Position numbers and translations under genes: made by a program. Under the pieces are notes generated by a model, which saw only the letters and a program-made list of their open reading frames with translations, was not told the origin of the DNA and did not search any database. A stretch of 64,000 nt of DNA from Bifidobacterium breve (GTDB lineage Bacteria > Actinomycetota > Thermoleophilia > Solirubrobacterales > Solirubrobacteraceae), in NCBI GenBank assembly GCA_945889475.1, contig CAMDBT010000001.1:1-64000 (forward strand), read 5' to 3'. Below, in pieces: positions 8,184 to 16,566 of this stretch. How positions within the stretch are numbered: position 1 is the first letter of the stretch; every line of letters begins with the position of its first letter.

Positions 8184-8920
8184 ACGACCTCTTTGACCTG
8201 CGAACCAGGCACGAGGTCGTCACGGCCATCGGGCCAGCGGACCCAGGCCTTGTAGCCGCCGTCGTAATCATCGCCGAGCAGAATCAGCGTCGCCGGTTCG
8301 CCGATCGCTAGGCACGGCTCGCTTCCCTCCTCATCGAGACCTCGCCAAATCCGAATAAAGCCGTTGCTCTCCCACTCCGCGCCGATCGTCGTTGCGCCGG
8401 AATGGCCGGGGTGCACGACGGTCTCCGGCGGCAGCGTCATCAGCGTCTCCATTATTGAGCTGTGAAGGTCGGCGTAGCTTGTCGACCCCGGCGCGCGGAC
8501 ACCGCCGACCGACCCCTTGAAAAGCGTGTCGCCGGTGAAGAGATGATCCTCTACCAGCAGTGAACACATCCCGGCCGTGTGACCGGGCGTGTGCAGCACG
8601 GTGATCTCGATCGGCCCGACGCTCAGCGGCGCGCCGGGGATCAGATCGCCGGTCGCGGCCGGCACCTCGGCGCGCTCGGCCGGGTGGATCAGAACCGCGA
8701 CCCCCGGGTAGGCCTCGAGTAGCGCCGCGAGCTCGCAGACGTGGTCGTAATGGTGATGGGTCAGCAGCACATGCGTCGGCGTCATCGCGTGGCGCTGCGC
8801 GGCTTCGATCAGCGGCGCTACCGGGCCGCCGGCGTCAACGAAGAAGGCCGCGCCGCCGGGCTCGCCGACCAGAAATGTGTTGGTGAGAAAGTCCGGGAGC
8901 TCTGAGGATTCAATGATCAT
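8180..8920 (-). CDS. MBL-fold hydrolase (glyoxalase II-like) with C-terminal extension
   Basis: 246 residues. The metal-binding motif is LTHHHYDH, followed by HTPGHTAG and LFTGDTLFKGSVGG, as in glyoxalase II and persulfide-dioxygenase relatives; a late HPGH supplies another ligand. After the catalytic domain (about 1-190) there is an extension of about 50 residues ending in ILLGDDYDGGYKAWVRW, which looks like a small beta-barrel. It lies back-to-back with a glyoxalase I-like gene (22 bases apart), so a role in clearing reactive aldehydes is plausible. Confidence 0.85.
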   Translation of the reverse strand: MIIESSELPDFLTNTFLVGEPGGAAFFVDAGGPVAPLIEAAQRHAMTPTHVLLTHHHYDHVCELAALLEAYPGVAVLIHPAERAEVPAATGDLIPGAPLSVGPIEITVLHTPGHTAGMCSLLVEDHLFTGDTLFKGSVGGVRAPGSTSYADLHSSIMETLMTLPPETVVHPGHSGATTIGAEWESNGFIRIWRGLDEEGSEPCLAIGEPATLILLGDDYDGGYKAWVRWPDGRDDLVPGSQVKEVV

Positions 8921-8942
8921 CTGCGCAGGCTACGCTACGAAG

Positions 8943-9326
8943 ATGGCGGCGTGGCTACACACCTGTTACCGGATCGGCGAGATCGACAGGTCGGTCGCCT
9001 TCTATAACGCGCTCGGTTTCGAAGAGGTTGGGCGGATGCCAATCCGCGACGAGGCGATCAACGTCTTCATGAACATCCCCGGCGACGGCGATATGCCGCG
9101 GCTTGAGCTGACTTACAACTTCGGCGTTGATGAGTACGAACTAGGTACCGGTTACAACCACATCGCAATTACGGCGGCCAACCTCGACGAAACTCTGACG
9201 CGGCTTGCGAGCCAAGGCATTGAGCCCGAGCGCGCGCCCTACTCGATCCGCGAAGGCGGTTCACGGCTCTGTTTCGTGCGCGACCCGGACGGTTACCGGA
9301 TTGAGCTGATCGAGCGTGACGACTGA
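8943..9326 (+). CDS. Glyoxalase I-like VOC protein (lactoylglutathione lyase family)
   Basis: 127 residues from ATG 8943. Family features are TCYRIGEIDRSVAFYNALGFEEV at the start, LELTYNFGVDEYELGTGYNHIAI in the middle and FVRDPDGYRIELIE at the end; the His and Glu positions are those of the metal site. The family isomerises the hemithioacetal of methylglyoxal and a thiol. In actinobacteria mycothiol, not glutathione, would be the thiol (inference). An upstream in-frame start at 8877 would overlap the divergent MBL gene and is not used. The end overlaps the ppx gene by 11 bases. Confidence 0.88.
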   Translation: MAAWLHTCYRIGEIDRSVAFYNALGFEEVGRMPIRDEAINVFMNIPGDGDMPRLELTYNFGVDEYELGTGYNHIAITAANLDETLTRLASQGIEPERAPYSIREGGSRLCFVRDPDGYRIELIERDD

Positions 9327-10929
9327 GGGCGACTCCCGGCTGGCGGTAATCGACCTAGGGTCGAACTCATTCCGGCTTGTCGTCTTCGAAGCCCACTCCG
9401 GCGCCGCCTCGCCCGAGCGGCGGCTCAGCTCTTTCTGGCGCGCCGATGACCCTGAGCCACCGTTAGGCGCTTGGTGGAAACGCACCGATGAGATCTACGA
9501 GCCGGTGAGGATCCTCGCCGGTGGCGCCGAGACCGGCGAGCTGACCGCGGAGGGGCTCGACCGTGCTCTGGCAACGATCGACGTCTTCGCGCAATTCTGC
9601 GCCGCTTCGGGCTTGCCGCCGGAGGAGATCGAAGCGGTAGCGACCAGCGCGATCCGCGACGCGCTGAACGCCGAATCGGTCTTAGCCAGCGCGCGCGACG
9701 AACTGGGGCTGACGATCCGCGTGCTCTCCCCGCAGGAGGAAGCTCGCTACGGCTACCTCGCGGCGATCAACTCGACCGACCTGCAGAGCGGCATCGTGCT
9801 CGACCTCGGCGGCGGCTCGATGCAGCTGATCGAAGTTGATGCGCGCGCCGCGCTGACGCTCGCCTCATGGCCGCTCGGAGCGGTACGGATGACCGAGCGC
9901 TTCCTGCCGAGCGACGAGCCAGCCGGCGCGAAAGCGATCGCCAAACTGCGTGCCCACGTCGCGAGCGAGCTCGAAGCCGCAAGCTGGCTCGAAAACGGCG
10001 GGCCGCGGATTATTGGGATCGGCGGCACGGTGCGAAACCTCGCGGCGGCAATTCAACGCGCCGAGTCGATCGCCGAGTTTGGAGTTCAGGGCTTCAAGAT
10101 CAAGCGCGGCCAGCTCGATCAACTGATCGAGCGGCTCGCTGAGATGGATCCCGCCGACCGAAGCTGCGTCGCCGGGATAAAGCCGGCCCGCGGCGACATC
10201 ATCCTGGCCGGCGCGATCGTCGTCGCCGAGGTGCTCGAGGCTGGCGGCTTCAAGGCGATCGAAGTGACCGAAGCGGGCCTACGGGAAGGGATCTTCTTCG
10301 AGCGGCTGCTGGCCGAGCGAGACGAGCCGCTGCTCGATGACGTGCGCCGCGCCAGCGTGCTCAACCTCGCCGCCCAGTACGACCCGCATGCCGCGCACAC
10401 ACGCCATGTCGCGGCGCTTGCGCTGGGACTCTTCGATCAGCTCGCCGAGGCCGGGCTGCACAGCGGCGATGACGATGAACGGGAGCTACTCACCGCCGCT
10501 TGCCTGCTGCACGACATCGGCGTCGCCGTTGACTACGACGACCACCACAAGCACTCACGCTATCTGGTGCTCAACGCCGGGCTACCAGGCTTCACACCGC
10601 GCGAAGTGGCGCTGATCGGCCAGATCGTCCGCTACCACCGCAAGGGGATGCCGAGCCTCGGGCCGTTTGCGGGATTGATGAAGGACGGTGACGCTGAGCT
10701 ACTTGACCGCTGCGCTTTGCTGCTGCGGCTGGCCGAGGATCTCGAGCGCAGCCGCGACCAGTTGGTCAAGGAAACCCACACCTCGGTCAACGGCGCCAGC
10801 GTTACGCTCCAACTTGTCGCCGACGGCCCGGCCGAGGTGCCGCGCTGGGCGGTATCGCGCGAGGGAGAGCTGTTCGAGCGAGCATTTCTGAGAACCCTTG
10901 AGGTCGCCGCCGAGGTCCCGGCCGAATAA
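9316..10929 (+). CDS. ppx: Exopolyphosphatase / guanosine pentaphosphatase (Ppx/GppA) with HD domain
   Basis: 537 residues from GTG 9316. The ASKHA ATPase-like half shows VIDLGSNSFRLVVFE (phosphate 1), ATSAIRDA, LDLGGGSMQLIEV (phosphate 2) and GIGGTVRNLA. The C-terminal half has an HD-type domain (HTRHVAAL and LLHDIG) and a KHSRYLVLN segment, as in long Ppx/GppA enzymes. It hydrolyses inorganic polyphosphate and/or pppGpp, linking phosphate stores to the stringent response. The start overlaps the upstream glyoxalase gene, suggesting co-translation. Confidence 0.9.
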   Translation: MTTEGDSRLAVIDLGSNSFRLVVFEAHSGAASPERRLSSFWRADDPEPPLGAWWKRTDEIYEPVRILAGGAETGELTAEGLDRALATIDVFAQFCAASGLPPEEIEAVATSAIRDALNAESVLASARDELGLTIRVLSPQEEARYGYLAAINSTDLQSGIVLDLGGGSMQLIEVDARAALTLASWPLGAVRMTERFLPSDEPAGAKAIAKLRAHVASELEAASWLENGGPRIIGIGGTVRNLAAAIQRAESIAEFGVQGFKIKRGQLDQLIERLAEMDPADRSCVAGIKPARGDIILAGAIVVAEVLEAGGFKAIEVTEAGLREGIFFERLLAERDEPLLDDVRRASVLNLAAQYDPHAAHTRHVAALALGLFDQLAEAGLHSGDDDERELLTAACLLHDIGVAVDYDDHHKHSRYLVLNAGLPGFTPREVALIGQIVRYHRKGMPSLGPFAGLMKDGDAELLDRCALLLRLAEDLERSRDQLVKETHTSVNGASVTLQLVADGPAEVPRWAVSREGELFERAFLRTLEVAAEVPAE

Positions 10930-10980
10930 TCGCCTAATCCGCCTCGCGAGCGGATACGGTTCCGACACATTCATTCAAGC

Positions 10981-10988
10981 GGAGGTGA
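10981..10988 (+). promoter_or_regulatory. Strong ribosome binding site of the DUF805 gene
   Basis: The bases GGAGGTGA stand 4 bases before ATG 10993, a near-perfect complement to the 16S rRNA tail. Most genes in this window have weak sites, so this gene is probably highly translated. Confidence 0.8.
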
Positions 10989-10992
10989 CCTG

Positions 10993-11370
10993 ATGGGCTT
11001 TACGGAGGCAACCAGCACATGCCTGAAGAAATCGGTCGACTGGAGCGGACGAGCATCGCGGTCGGAGTTCTGGTGGTTCGAACTCGCGCAACTGATCTTC
11101 ATTGTGATCGCCGCAATCATTGACCAGATAGTCGGCACGCAGATCTTTTACATCCTCGCAATCATCGCGCTGATCTTGCCGTCAATCGCCGTTTTCATAA
11201 GACGCCTCCACGACACCGACCGGACCGGCTGGTGGTTTTGGATTCAGCTGCTGCCGCTGATCGGACTGATTGTGATCCTCGTCTTCATGCTCACCGGGAG
11301 CGACGCTGGCGACAACAAGTACGGGCCGAACCCTCAGGGCTCGGCTGCTGGGCCGCCGACCGCCGCCTAG
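10993..11370 (+). CDS. DUF805 family membrane protein
   Basis: 125 residues. The start KKSVDWSGRASRSEFWWFEL and the later RRLHDTDRTGWW are the hallmark DUF805 motifs (F-x-GRA-R-x-E-FW and RRLHD-x-x-x-SGWW). There are three or four hydrophobic segments between residues 30 and 105, and a short polar C-terminus (NKYGPNPQG) also typical of the family. An inner-membrane protein of unknown function. Confidence 0.92.
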   Translation: MGFTEATSTCLKKSVDWSGRASRSEFWWFELAQLIFIVIAAIIDQIVGTQIFYILAIIALILPSIAVFIRRLHDTDRTGWWFWIQLLPLIGLIVILVFMLTGSDAGDNKYGPNPQGSAAGPPTAA

Positions 11371-11388
11371 CGCCTCAACGACTGAGAG

Positions 11389-11432
11389 CGACCTGCCTCT
11401 GGCCCTGCGGCCTGCGGCAGGTCGTCTTCGTC
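11389..11432 (+). terminator. Candidate intrinsic terminator after the DUF805 gene
   Basis: An inverted repeat with a perfect 9-base stem (CGACCTGCC at 11389-11397 and GGCAGGTCG at 11416-11424) encloses an 18-base GC-rich loop and is followed by TCTTCGTC. The T-tract is weak, so termination may be partial. Confidence 0.45.
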
Positions 11433-11474
11433 GAGCCGCGCGGCCGCCGTCCTAATCGAGCAAGGAGACCGGCC

Positions 11475-12329
11475 ATGTGCACCAACTTCAAGGGCAAGAC
11501 GGCCAAGGACGGCTCAGTTGTCGTCGGGCGAACGATGGAGTTCCCAGTCCTGATGCCGTGGTCGCTCGGCGCGCTTCCAGCAAGTTACGCAGGGAAGGGC
11601 GCGGCCCCCAAGGGAAGCTCCGCCGACGGCAAGGCTTGGACGGCCAAGCACGGGGTGGTCGGGATGATCGGATTCGGAAAGGCCAACTGGATCGTCGACG
11701 GCATCAACGAGGCCGGCGTCTCGGCCCACATGCTCTACATGCCCGGCTCCTGCACCTACCAAGAGTTCAAAGGTGATGGCAGCGACCTGTCCGAGCTTGA
11801 CCTGATCGCCTTCCTGCTCGGAACCTGCTCGTCGCTGAAGGAGGTTCGCGACGCGGTCGCGACGATCAACATCTGGGGAGTTGACCCGGGGATGGGCTTC
11901 GCGCCGCCGATCCACGTCCTGATGCACGACAAGGACGGATCGCTGGCGATCGAGTTCCACCCCGAGGGCCACCGCGTGGTCGACAACCCACTCGGCGTGG
12001 GCACCAACTCCCCCTACATGGAGTGGCACCACACGAACCTCGGCAACTACGTTGGGCTCTCGACCACCAACCCCGAGGCGATCACAATCAACGGCGTGAA
12101 GATCGAGGCTCTCGGCCAAGGCCAGGGGCTGATGGGGATCCCCGGCGACTACACGCCGCCTTCGCGCTACGTCCGCGCGCTGGCGCAGGTGACGGCCTCC
12201 GACCAGCCAGCCGACGGCCACGAGTCCGAACAGCTCGTGCTGCACATCCTCAACAGCTTCGACATCACGCCGGGACTGATCCGCGAGCCTGGCCCGACCG
12301 GCGACCTCGTGGACGAGGTAACGGAGTAA
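11475..12329 (+). CDS. Linear amide C-N hydrolase (choloylglycine hydrolase/penicillin V acylase family), apparently cut short by a stop codon
   Basis: 284 residues from ATG 11475, with an AAGGAG site at 11462-11467. Cys2, right after Met1 (MCTNF), is the expected N-terminal nucleophile of this Ntn family; GRTMEFPV supplies the conserved Arg near residue 20, and the middle resembles conjugated bile acid hydrolases and penicillin V acylases. Typical members are about 330-350 residues. Here TAA at 12327-12329 ends the frame early, yet the same frame continues past it with 51 codons of family-like sequence (separate entry). Either a recently damaged gene, a shorter working enzyme, or a base error in the assembly. 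Confidence 0.8.
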   Translation: MCTNFKGKTAKDGSVVVGRTMEFPVLMPWSLGALPASYAGKGAAPKGSSADGKAWTAKHGVVGMIGFGKANWIVDGINEAGVSAHMLYMPGSCTYQEFKGDGSDLSELDLIAFLLGTCSSLKEVRDAVATINIWGVDPGMGFAPPIHVLMHDKDGSLAIEFHPEGHRVVDNPLGVGTNSPYMEWHHTNLGNYVGLSTTNPEAITINGVKIEALGQGQGLMGIPGDYTPPSRYVRALAQVTASDQPADGHESEQLVLHILNSFDITPGLIREPGPTGDLVDEVTE

Positions 12330-12485
12330 TTGACGATCTCGAATCTGACCGAGCGCAGGTACTCGTACCGGACGATCGGCGACCCGACGACCTACGTGAT
12401 CGAGCTCGGCAAGACCGACTTCAGTGGCGAGCCTCGCACGGCGCCGCTGCCGACCAAGGGCGACTTCACGCCGGCGACGATCTAG
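12330..12485 (+). pseudogene. Severed in-frame C-terminus of the linear amide C-N hydrolase
   Basis: Directly after the TAA at 12327-12329, and in the same frame, 51 codons run to a TAG at 12483-12485. They read LTISNLTERRYSYRTIGDPT and then YVIELGKTDFS. This resembles the last strands of choloylglycine hydrolases, where a Trp/Tyr-Thr segment, a Y-Y/F-RTY/W motif and a short acidic IDL-DFS tail close the protein. The TAG shares its bases with the stop of the opposing 12482 gene, the pattern of other true gene ends in this window. So the original gene most likely ended here. Confidence 0.7.
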
Positions 12486-12838
12486 GGCTGATCGCGCCGG
12501 AGCGGAAGTTCGCCCGGGTCATTAGGGAACACGGGCATATCCTCCTCGCCAGGGCCGACCGGCACGACGATCGGCACTTCGACCGGCTGCTCGCGCGCTA
12601 CCGCCTCAGCGACCTCGTCTTCGATCCCGAAGGCTGAGCCATCGCACTGGATCCGCACGCGCTTGGTCGGCACGCGGTCATCGGAGATCACCGGCAGCCC
12701 CCACAGCTCATCCCAACCGATCAGCTGGTGATCGATCGGGTTGAGCAGGATCGCGTTGGCAGGCACCGGGCAGCTGGCGTTGTGCTGGTCGAGCGCCTGA
12801 CGGATCGCGCCTAGGTTCTTGCCTTCAAACTTGCTCAC
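12482..12838 (-). CDS. Unrecognised 118-residue protein
   Basis: A soluble protein beginning MSKFEGKNLGAIRQALDQHN. It has two Cys, a NPIDHQLIGWDELWGLPV segment, and an acidic, proline-rich C-terminus. No family is recognised. Its start overlaps the stop of the upstream MFS gene by 4 bases (12835-12838), so the two are probably co-expressed. GC-rich third positions support real coding. Confidence 0.65.
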   Translation of the reverse strand: MSKFEGKNLGAIRQALDQHNASCPVPANAILLNPIDHQLIGWDELWGLPVISDDRVPTKRVRIQCDGSAFGIEDEVAEAVAREQPVEVPIVVPVGPGEEDMPVFPNDPGELPLRRDQP

Positions 12839-14283
12839 GAGCCTGAGGCTACCGAGGCCTCCTGCGGCGGTGCGGCGGTTCTCGGCGCGCCGGTAGTTCC
12901 CGGGGCACCTTGGCGCGGAATCAGCAGCGCGATCAGCGCGCCGACAAGCAATACCGCGGCGCCAACCGGGAGCGCTTCGCGCAGGCCATCGACGAAGTCC
13001 TGCGGCGAGGCGTAGCCCCCGGCGGCGGCAAACACCGAGGCTAGGACGGCCACCCCTGCGACGCCGCCGAGCTCGCGGATCGCGTTCGTCGCGCCGGAGG
13101 CCTTACCGGCCTCAACGGGGCGCACAGCCGAGAGGACCGCGTTGGCCGACGGCGCGAAGACGAGCGCCATTCCGGCGCCGCCAGCGAGGAAGGCTGGGAT
13201 CAATTCGCCATAGGGCGTGTCCACTGCAGAGACCTTGGCGATCCAAGCGACCGCCAAGGCCTGCAAGGCGAGCCCAGCAACCATCAGCGGCCGCGCTCCA
13301 ATCCGATCCGAGAGCAGGCCGGCGATCGGCGCGATGAAGATCGGCATCGCCGTCCAAGGAAGGATTCTGATCCCTGCCTCCAGCGGCGAGAGCCCCTGCA
13401 CCGTGATGAAGAACTGCGAGAGGAAGAAAATCGAGCCGAAGATGCCAAAGAACATCACGAACGAGACAGCGTTGGTGGCCGAGAAGGAGCGGCTGCGGAA
13501 GAAACGCAGCGGCAGCATCGGCTCCTTGGCGCGACCCTCGTGCAGAAGGAAGAAGATCAGCATCACGAGGCCAAATGCGATCGATACGAGCACGGTGGCG
13601 CTGCTCCAGCCGAGCGCGCTGGAGCGAACTATTCCGAAGGTCAAAGGGAACAGCGCAACGATCGCAAGAACCAGTCCGCGCGGGTCGAGGCCACGATCCG
13701 GGCCGTAGCTTTCGATCAGTTTCCACGCGGCCAGCGGCGCGATCACGACCCCGATCGGCACGTTGACCCAGAAGATCCACTGCCATGAGATTCCTTCGGT
13801 TATCGCGCCGCCGATCACCGGTCCCATCGCCACGCCAAGGCCCGACACGCCCGACCAGGCGCCGATCGCGAGGCCACGCTTACCCTCCGGAACTGCCTCC
13901 GAGAGCAGCGTCAACGAGAGCGGCGTGACGAGCGCCGCGCCAAGCCCTTGGATCGCGCGCGCGATCACCAGCGCGTCGGCGCTGGGAGCAAGTGCCGCGC
14001 CGGCCGAGGCGAGGGCGAAGACGACCACGCCGAGCGCAAACATCCTGCGGCGGCCAAAACGGTCGCCGAGCGCGGCGCCGGTCAGCAGGAAGACGGCGTA
14101 ACTGAGCGTGTAAGCGTTGACCATCCACTCCAACGATTCGAGCGGCGCGTGCAGATCGACGCGGATCACCGGCAGCGCGGTCGAAACAACGAGGTTGTCG
14201 AGCGTCACCATGAAGAGCCCGACCGAAACGATCAGGAAGGTGATTACGGGTCGCGTGCTGGGCTTGGGCGCTGAGTCAATCAT
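12835..14283 (-). CDS. MFS drug-efflux transporter, DHA2 (EmrB/QacA) type
   Basis: 482 residues with about 14 predicted membrane helices. Motif A-like GDRFGRRRMFALG follows helix 2; the first helix carries TLDNLVVSTALPVI, matching the DHA2 motif D1 (LDxTIVNVALP); GVSGLGVAMGPVIGG is the antiporter motif C. Proton-driven export of hydrophobic drugs or metabolites is the family role. It lies upstream of a small unknown gene in one operon and 21 bases downstream of the AGPS-like flavoenzyme gene. Confidence 0.9.
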   Translation of the reverse strand: MIDSAPKPSTRPVITFLIVSVGLFMVTLDNLVVSTALPVIRVDLHAPLESLEWMVNAYTLSYAVFLLTGAALGDRFGRRRMFALGVVVFALASAGAALAPSADALVIARAIQGLGAALVTPLSLTLLSEAVPEGKRGLAIGAWSGVSGLGVAMGPVIGGAITEGISWQWIFWVNVPIGVVIAPLAAWKLIESYGPDRGLDPRGLVLAIVALFPLTFGIVRSSALGWSSATVLVSIAFGLVMLIFFLLHEGRAKEPMLPLRFFRSRSFSATNAVSFVMFFGIFGSIFFLSQFFITVQGLSPLEAGIRILPWTAMPIFIAPIAGLLSDRIGARPLMVAGLALQALAVAWIAKVSAVDTPYGELIPAFLAGGAGMALVFAPSANAVLSAVRPVEAGKASGATNAIRELGGVAGVAVLASVFAAAGGYASPQDFVDGLREALPVGAAVLLVGALIALLIPRQGAPGTTGAPRTAAPPQEASVASGS

Positions 14284-14304
14284 CAGAATTGGATATCCCG
14301 CGCG

Positions 14305-15879
14305 CTAGTCAAGCAGCACGCCGGGATTGAGAATCCCAGCCGGGTCAAGCTCGCGCTTGACGGCCCCGAGCGCGCGAGCGAACAGCTCCGGCCGCTGCTG
14401 GTCGTACCAGCGGCGATGGTCACGCCCGACGGCGTGGTGGTGGGTGATCGTTCCGCCGGCAGCGATGATCGCGTCGCTTGCTGCCTGCTTGATCTGATGC
14501 CACTGCGCGATCTCATCGCCGCGGCGGGCCGGCGCCAGCACCGTGTAGTACGGGGCCGGGCCGTCGGGATAGAGATGCGTGAAACGGCAGCTGACGCGGC
14601 ACGGCTGGCCGAGCGCAGCGCTGGTGGCGCCGACGACCGCCGCGTGAAACGCGGGGAACCGATCCCAAGTGATCGCCGTCTCAAATGTGTCGGCGAGGAC
14701 GCCGAGCTGCACCAGCATGTCGCGGATGTACGGCATCTTGATGAACGCCTCGCGCCAATTCCCCTCGGCGGCAGGGCGCGAATCGCTCCGCGCGTCCCAC
14801 TGGCCACCGTGGCCTTCGGCTATCTCCAGCGCCCGTCGCAGGTCATCATCGACCGACGCGTCGGTCGATTCAAAGCCGATCACCAGCACCGCGTGCGTGC
14901 CGTCGCCAGCTCCAGTCTGCTGCGCTTCGAGCTCGTCGAGAAGGCGGCAGTTAGCTGGGTCAAGGCCACTCTGCACCAGCTCGCGGGCAGCCTCCGCCCC
15001 GGTCAAGAAGTCGCCGAAACGGACTGCGCGTGAGGCGCGATGCGCAGGCCGTGGCTGCACCCGAACCCAAGCTTCGGTGATCACTCCCAGCGTCCCTTCC
15101 GAGCCGATCAGCATTCTGTCGGGGCTGGGGCCTGCGCCCGACCCGGGCAGCCGCCGCGACTGCCAGAGGCCGCTCGGCGTAATCGCGCGAACCGACTCGA
15201 CGAGGTCGTCGATGTGGGTCAGGCGGGTTGCGAAGTGCCCGCCGGCGCGCGTCGCGACCCAGCCGCCGAGGGTCGAGCATTCGAACGACTGCGGAAAGAA
15301 GCGCATCGTCAGGTCGTGCTCGCGAAGCTGCTCTTCGAGCCTCAGCCCACTGGCGCCTGCGCCGATCAGGGCCGAACGCGAGACGGGATCGACTTCAAGC
15401 ACCTGGTCGAGCAAGGCGAGGTCGAGCGAACAGGTTCCGTTGAAGCTCGCGGGGACTTTCGGTTCGACGCCCGCGACGACGCTAGTGCCACCGCCGTAGG
15501 GAATCACGGCAACGTGCGACGAAGCGGCCCACTCGAGCAGCTGCTCAATCTGCTGCTCGTTGCTCGGCCTCGCGACGACGTCGGGGACGTGCTGATAAAG
15601 GCCGCGGAAGGCCCGAATAGTGTCCAGATACGAGCAGCCGTAGCTGTGTTCGGCGCGCGCCTCCTTGCTCTGCGAGCAGAGCGCTGCGAGCGCGCCGGAC
15701 GGTGGCTCGATCGCCGGTTGCGGCAGCCGGACGCTCTCAAACGCGACTGCGGCCTCCGGCTCTTGCGCAGCGAAGCCGAAAAGCGGTTCGATCCCCGGCG
15801 CCGCCGCTCTGGCCTGATCCGCCCCGATCGCAGCGTCCTCGAAACCCCACCCCCACCGGCTGCGCGTACGCTTGCTCAC
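14305..15879 (-). CDS. FAD-binding oxidase related to alkyldihydroxyacetone-phosphate synthase
   Basis: 524 residues. The N-terminal SRWGWGFED resembles the KWxGWG tag of AGPS-like proteins. A PCMH-type FAD-binding domain follows, with VIPYGGGTSVVAG at about 126-138, STLGGWVATRAGGHFAT and MLIGSEGTLGVITEAWVRV. The C-terminal FAD-oxidase cap ends with HHAVGRDHRRWY and LDPAGILNPGVLLD. Relatives make ether lipids in eukaryotes; bacterial members are more often 2-hydroxyacid or glycolate-type oxidases, so the substrate is uncertain. GTG/ATG choice at 15879 gives MSKRTRS. Confidence 0.88.
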   Translation of the reverse strand: MSKRTRSRWGWGFEDAAIGADQARAAAPGIEPLFGFAAQEPEAAVAFESVRLPQPAIEPPSGALAALCSQSKEARAEHSYGCSYLDTIRAFRGLYQHVPDVVARPSNEQQIEQLLEWAASSHVAVIPYGGGTSVVAGVEPKVPASFNGTCSLDLALLDQVLEVDPVSRSALIGAGASGLRLEEQLREHDLTMRFFPQSFECSTLGGWVATRAGGHFATRLTHIDDLVESVRAITPSGLWQSRRLPGSGAGPSPDRMLIGSEGTLGVITEAWVRVQPRPAHRASRAVRFGDFLTGAEAARELVQSGLDPANCRLLDELEAQQTGAGDGTHAVLVIGFESTDASVDDDLRRALEIAEGHGGQWDARSDSRPAAEGNWREAFIKMPYIRDMLVQLGVLADTFETAITWDRFPAFHAAVVGATSAALGQPCRVSCRFTHLYPDGPAPYYTVLAPARRGDEIAQWHQIKQAASDAIIAAGGTITHHHAVGRDHRRWYDQQRPELFARALGAVKRELDPAGILNPGVLLD

Positions 15880-15903
15880 GCCTGAGACCGTACTCTGACA
15901 GCA

Positions 15904-16566
15904 GTGTCGATGGCTCCCGGAATACTCGCTCGCGGACCTTGGTCACCGGATCAGGTGACCGCTCGCTGGGCCGAGGAGGTGTTCGAGCCGCCGCCGCAGT
16001 TGAGCTCCGACGCCGACGCAGCCGTCACCGCGCTCGCCGAGCGTGGCTCACCAAGCCACGACGGCCTTAGCGCACGTTTGGTCGGTCATCAGCTCGGAGA
16101 CGACGGCCAACTGACGATCAACCTTCAGCCGTCGCGCTGGTCGCTGCGGCTGCACGAGCAGGACGCCGCCAACTCGCTCGCCGCGCTCTGTGCCGTGCGC
16201 GACGCTGAAGGCCGTTGGCTGGCAGGCAGGCGAGCAGCGTGGCTCGCGTCGTGGCCTGGGCGCTGGGCGCTCGGCGCCGGCGGCGCCGTTGACTGCGGCG
16301 AGAGCCCGGCCGAAACGCTTGCCCGCGAACTTCAAGAGGAGTGGTCGGTCAGCGCCGAGCAGATTCGCTGCGAGGCACTGGTGATGCTGCCCAACGCGCT
16401 GGTGATGTTTATCGGCCAGGCATGGCTGGCCGCGGAGGCGACGGTCACCGCCGACGATGAGCACGACGAGCACGTCTGGTGGCCGGCGCGGGTTGAAGAC
16501 TGGCCCGCTGAGGCCGATGAGCCGCTGCGGCGAATGGCAACGCTGCTCAGTCAGGTGCCGCGATGA
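15904..16566 (+). CDS. NUDIX hydrolase
   Basis: 220 residues from GTG 15904 (ATG 15910 is an alternative). The Nudix box is GGAVDCGESPAETLARELQEE, close to GX5EX7REUXEEXGU, with Trp-Ser replacing the final x-Gly. An N-terminal half of about 95 residues precedes it and is not recognised. The family cleaves nucleoside diphosphates linked to another group. The stop overlaps the next start by 4 bases. Confidence 0.85.
   Translation: MSMAPGILARGPWSPDQVTARWAEEVFEPPPQLSSDADAAVTALAERGSPSHDGLSARLVGHQLGDDGQLTINLQPSRWSLRLHEQDAANSLAALCAVRDAEGRWLAGRRAAWLASWPGRWALGAGGAVDCGESPAETLARELQEEWSVSAEQIRCEALVMLPNALVMFIGQAWLAAEATVTADDEHDEHVWWPARVEDWPAEADEPLRRMATLLSQVPR

Noticed and set aside
10937-10955. Inverted repeat ATCCGC/GCGGAT after the ppx gene
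   Set aside because: A short stem without a T-tract; it may be chance in GC-rich DNA.
11475-12485. Selenocysteine or pyrrolysine read-through of the amide hydrolase stop
   Set aside because: The stop is TAA, not TGA or TAG, so neither mechanism applies.
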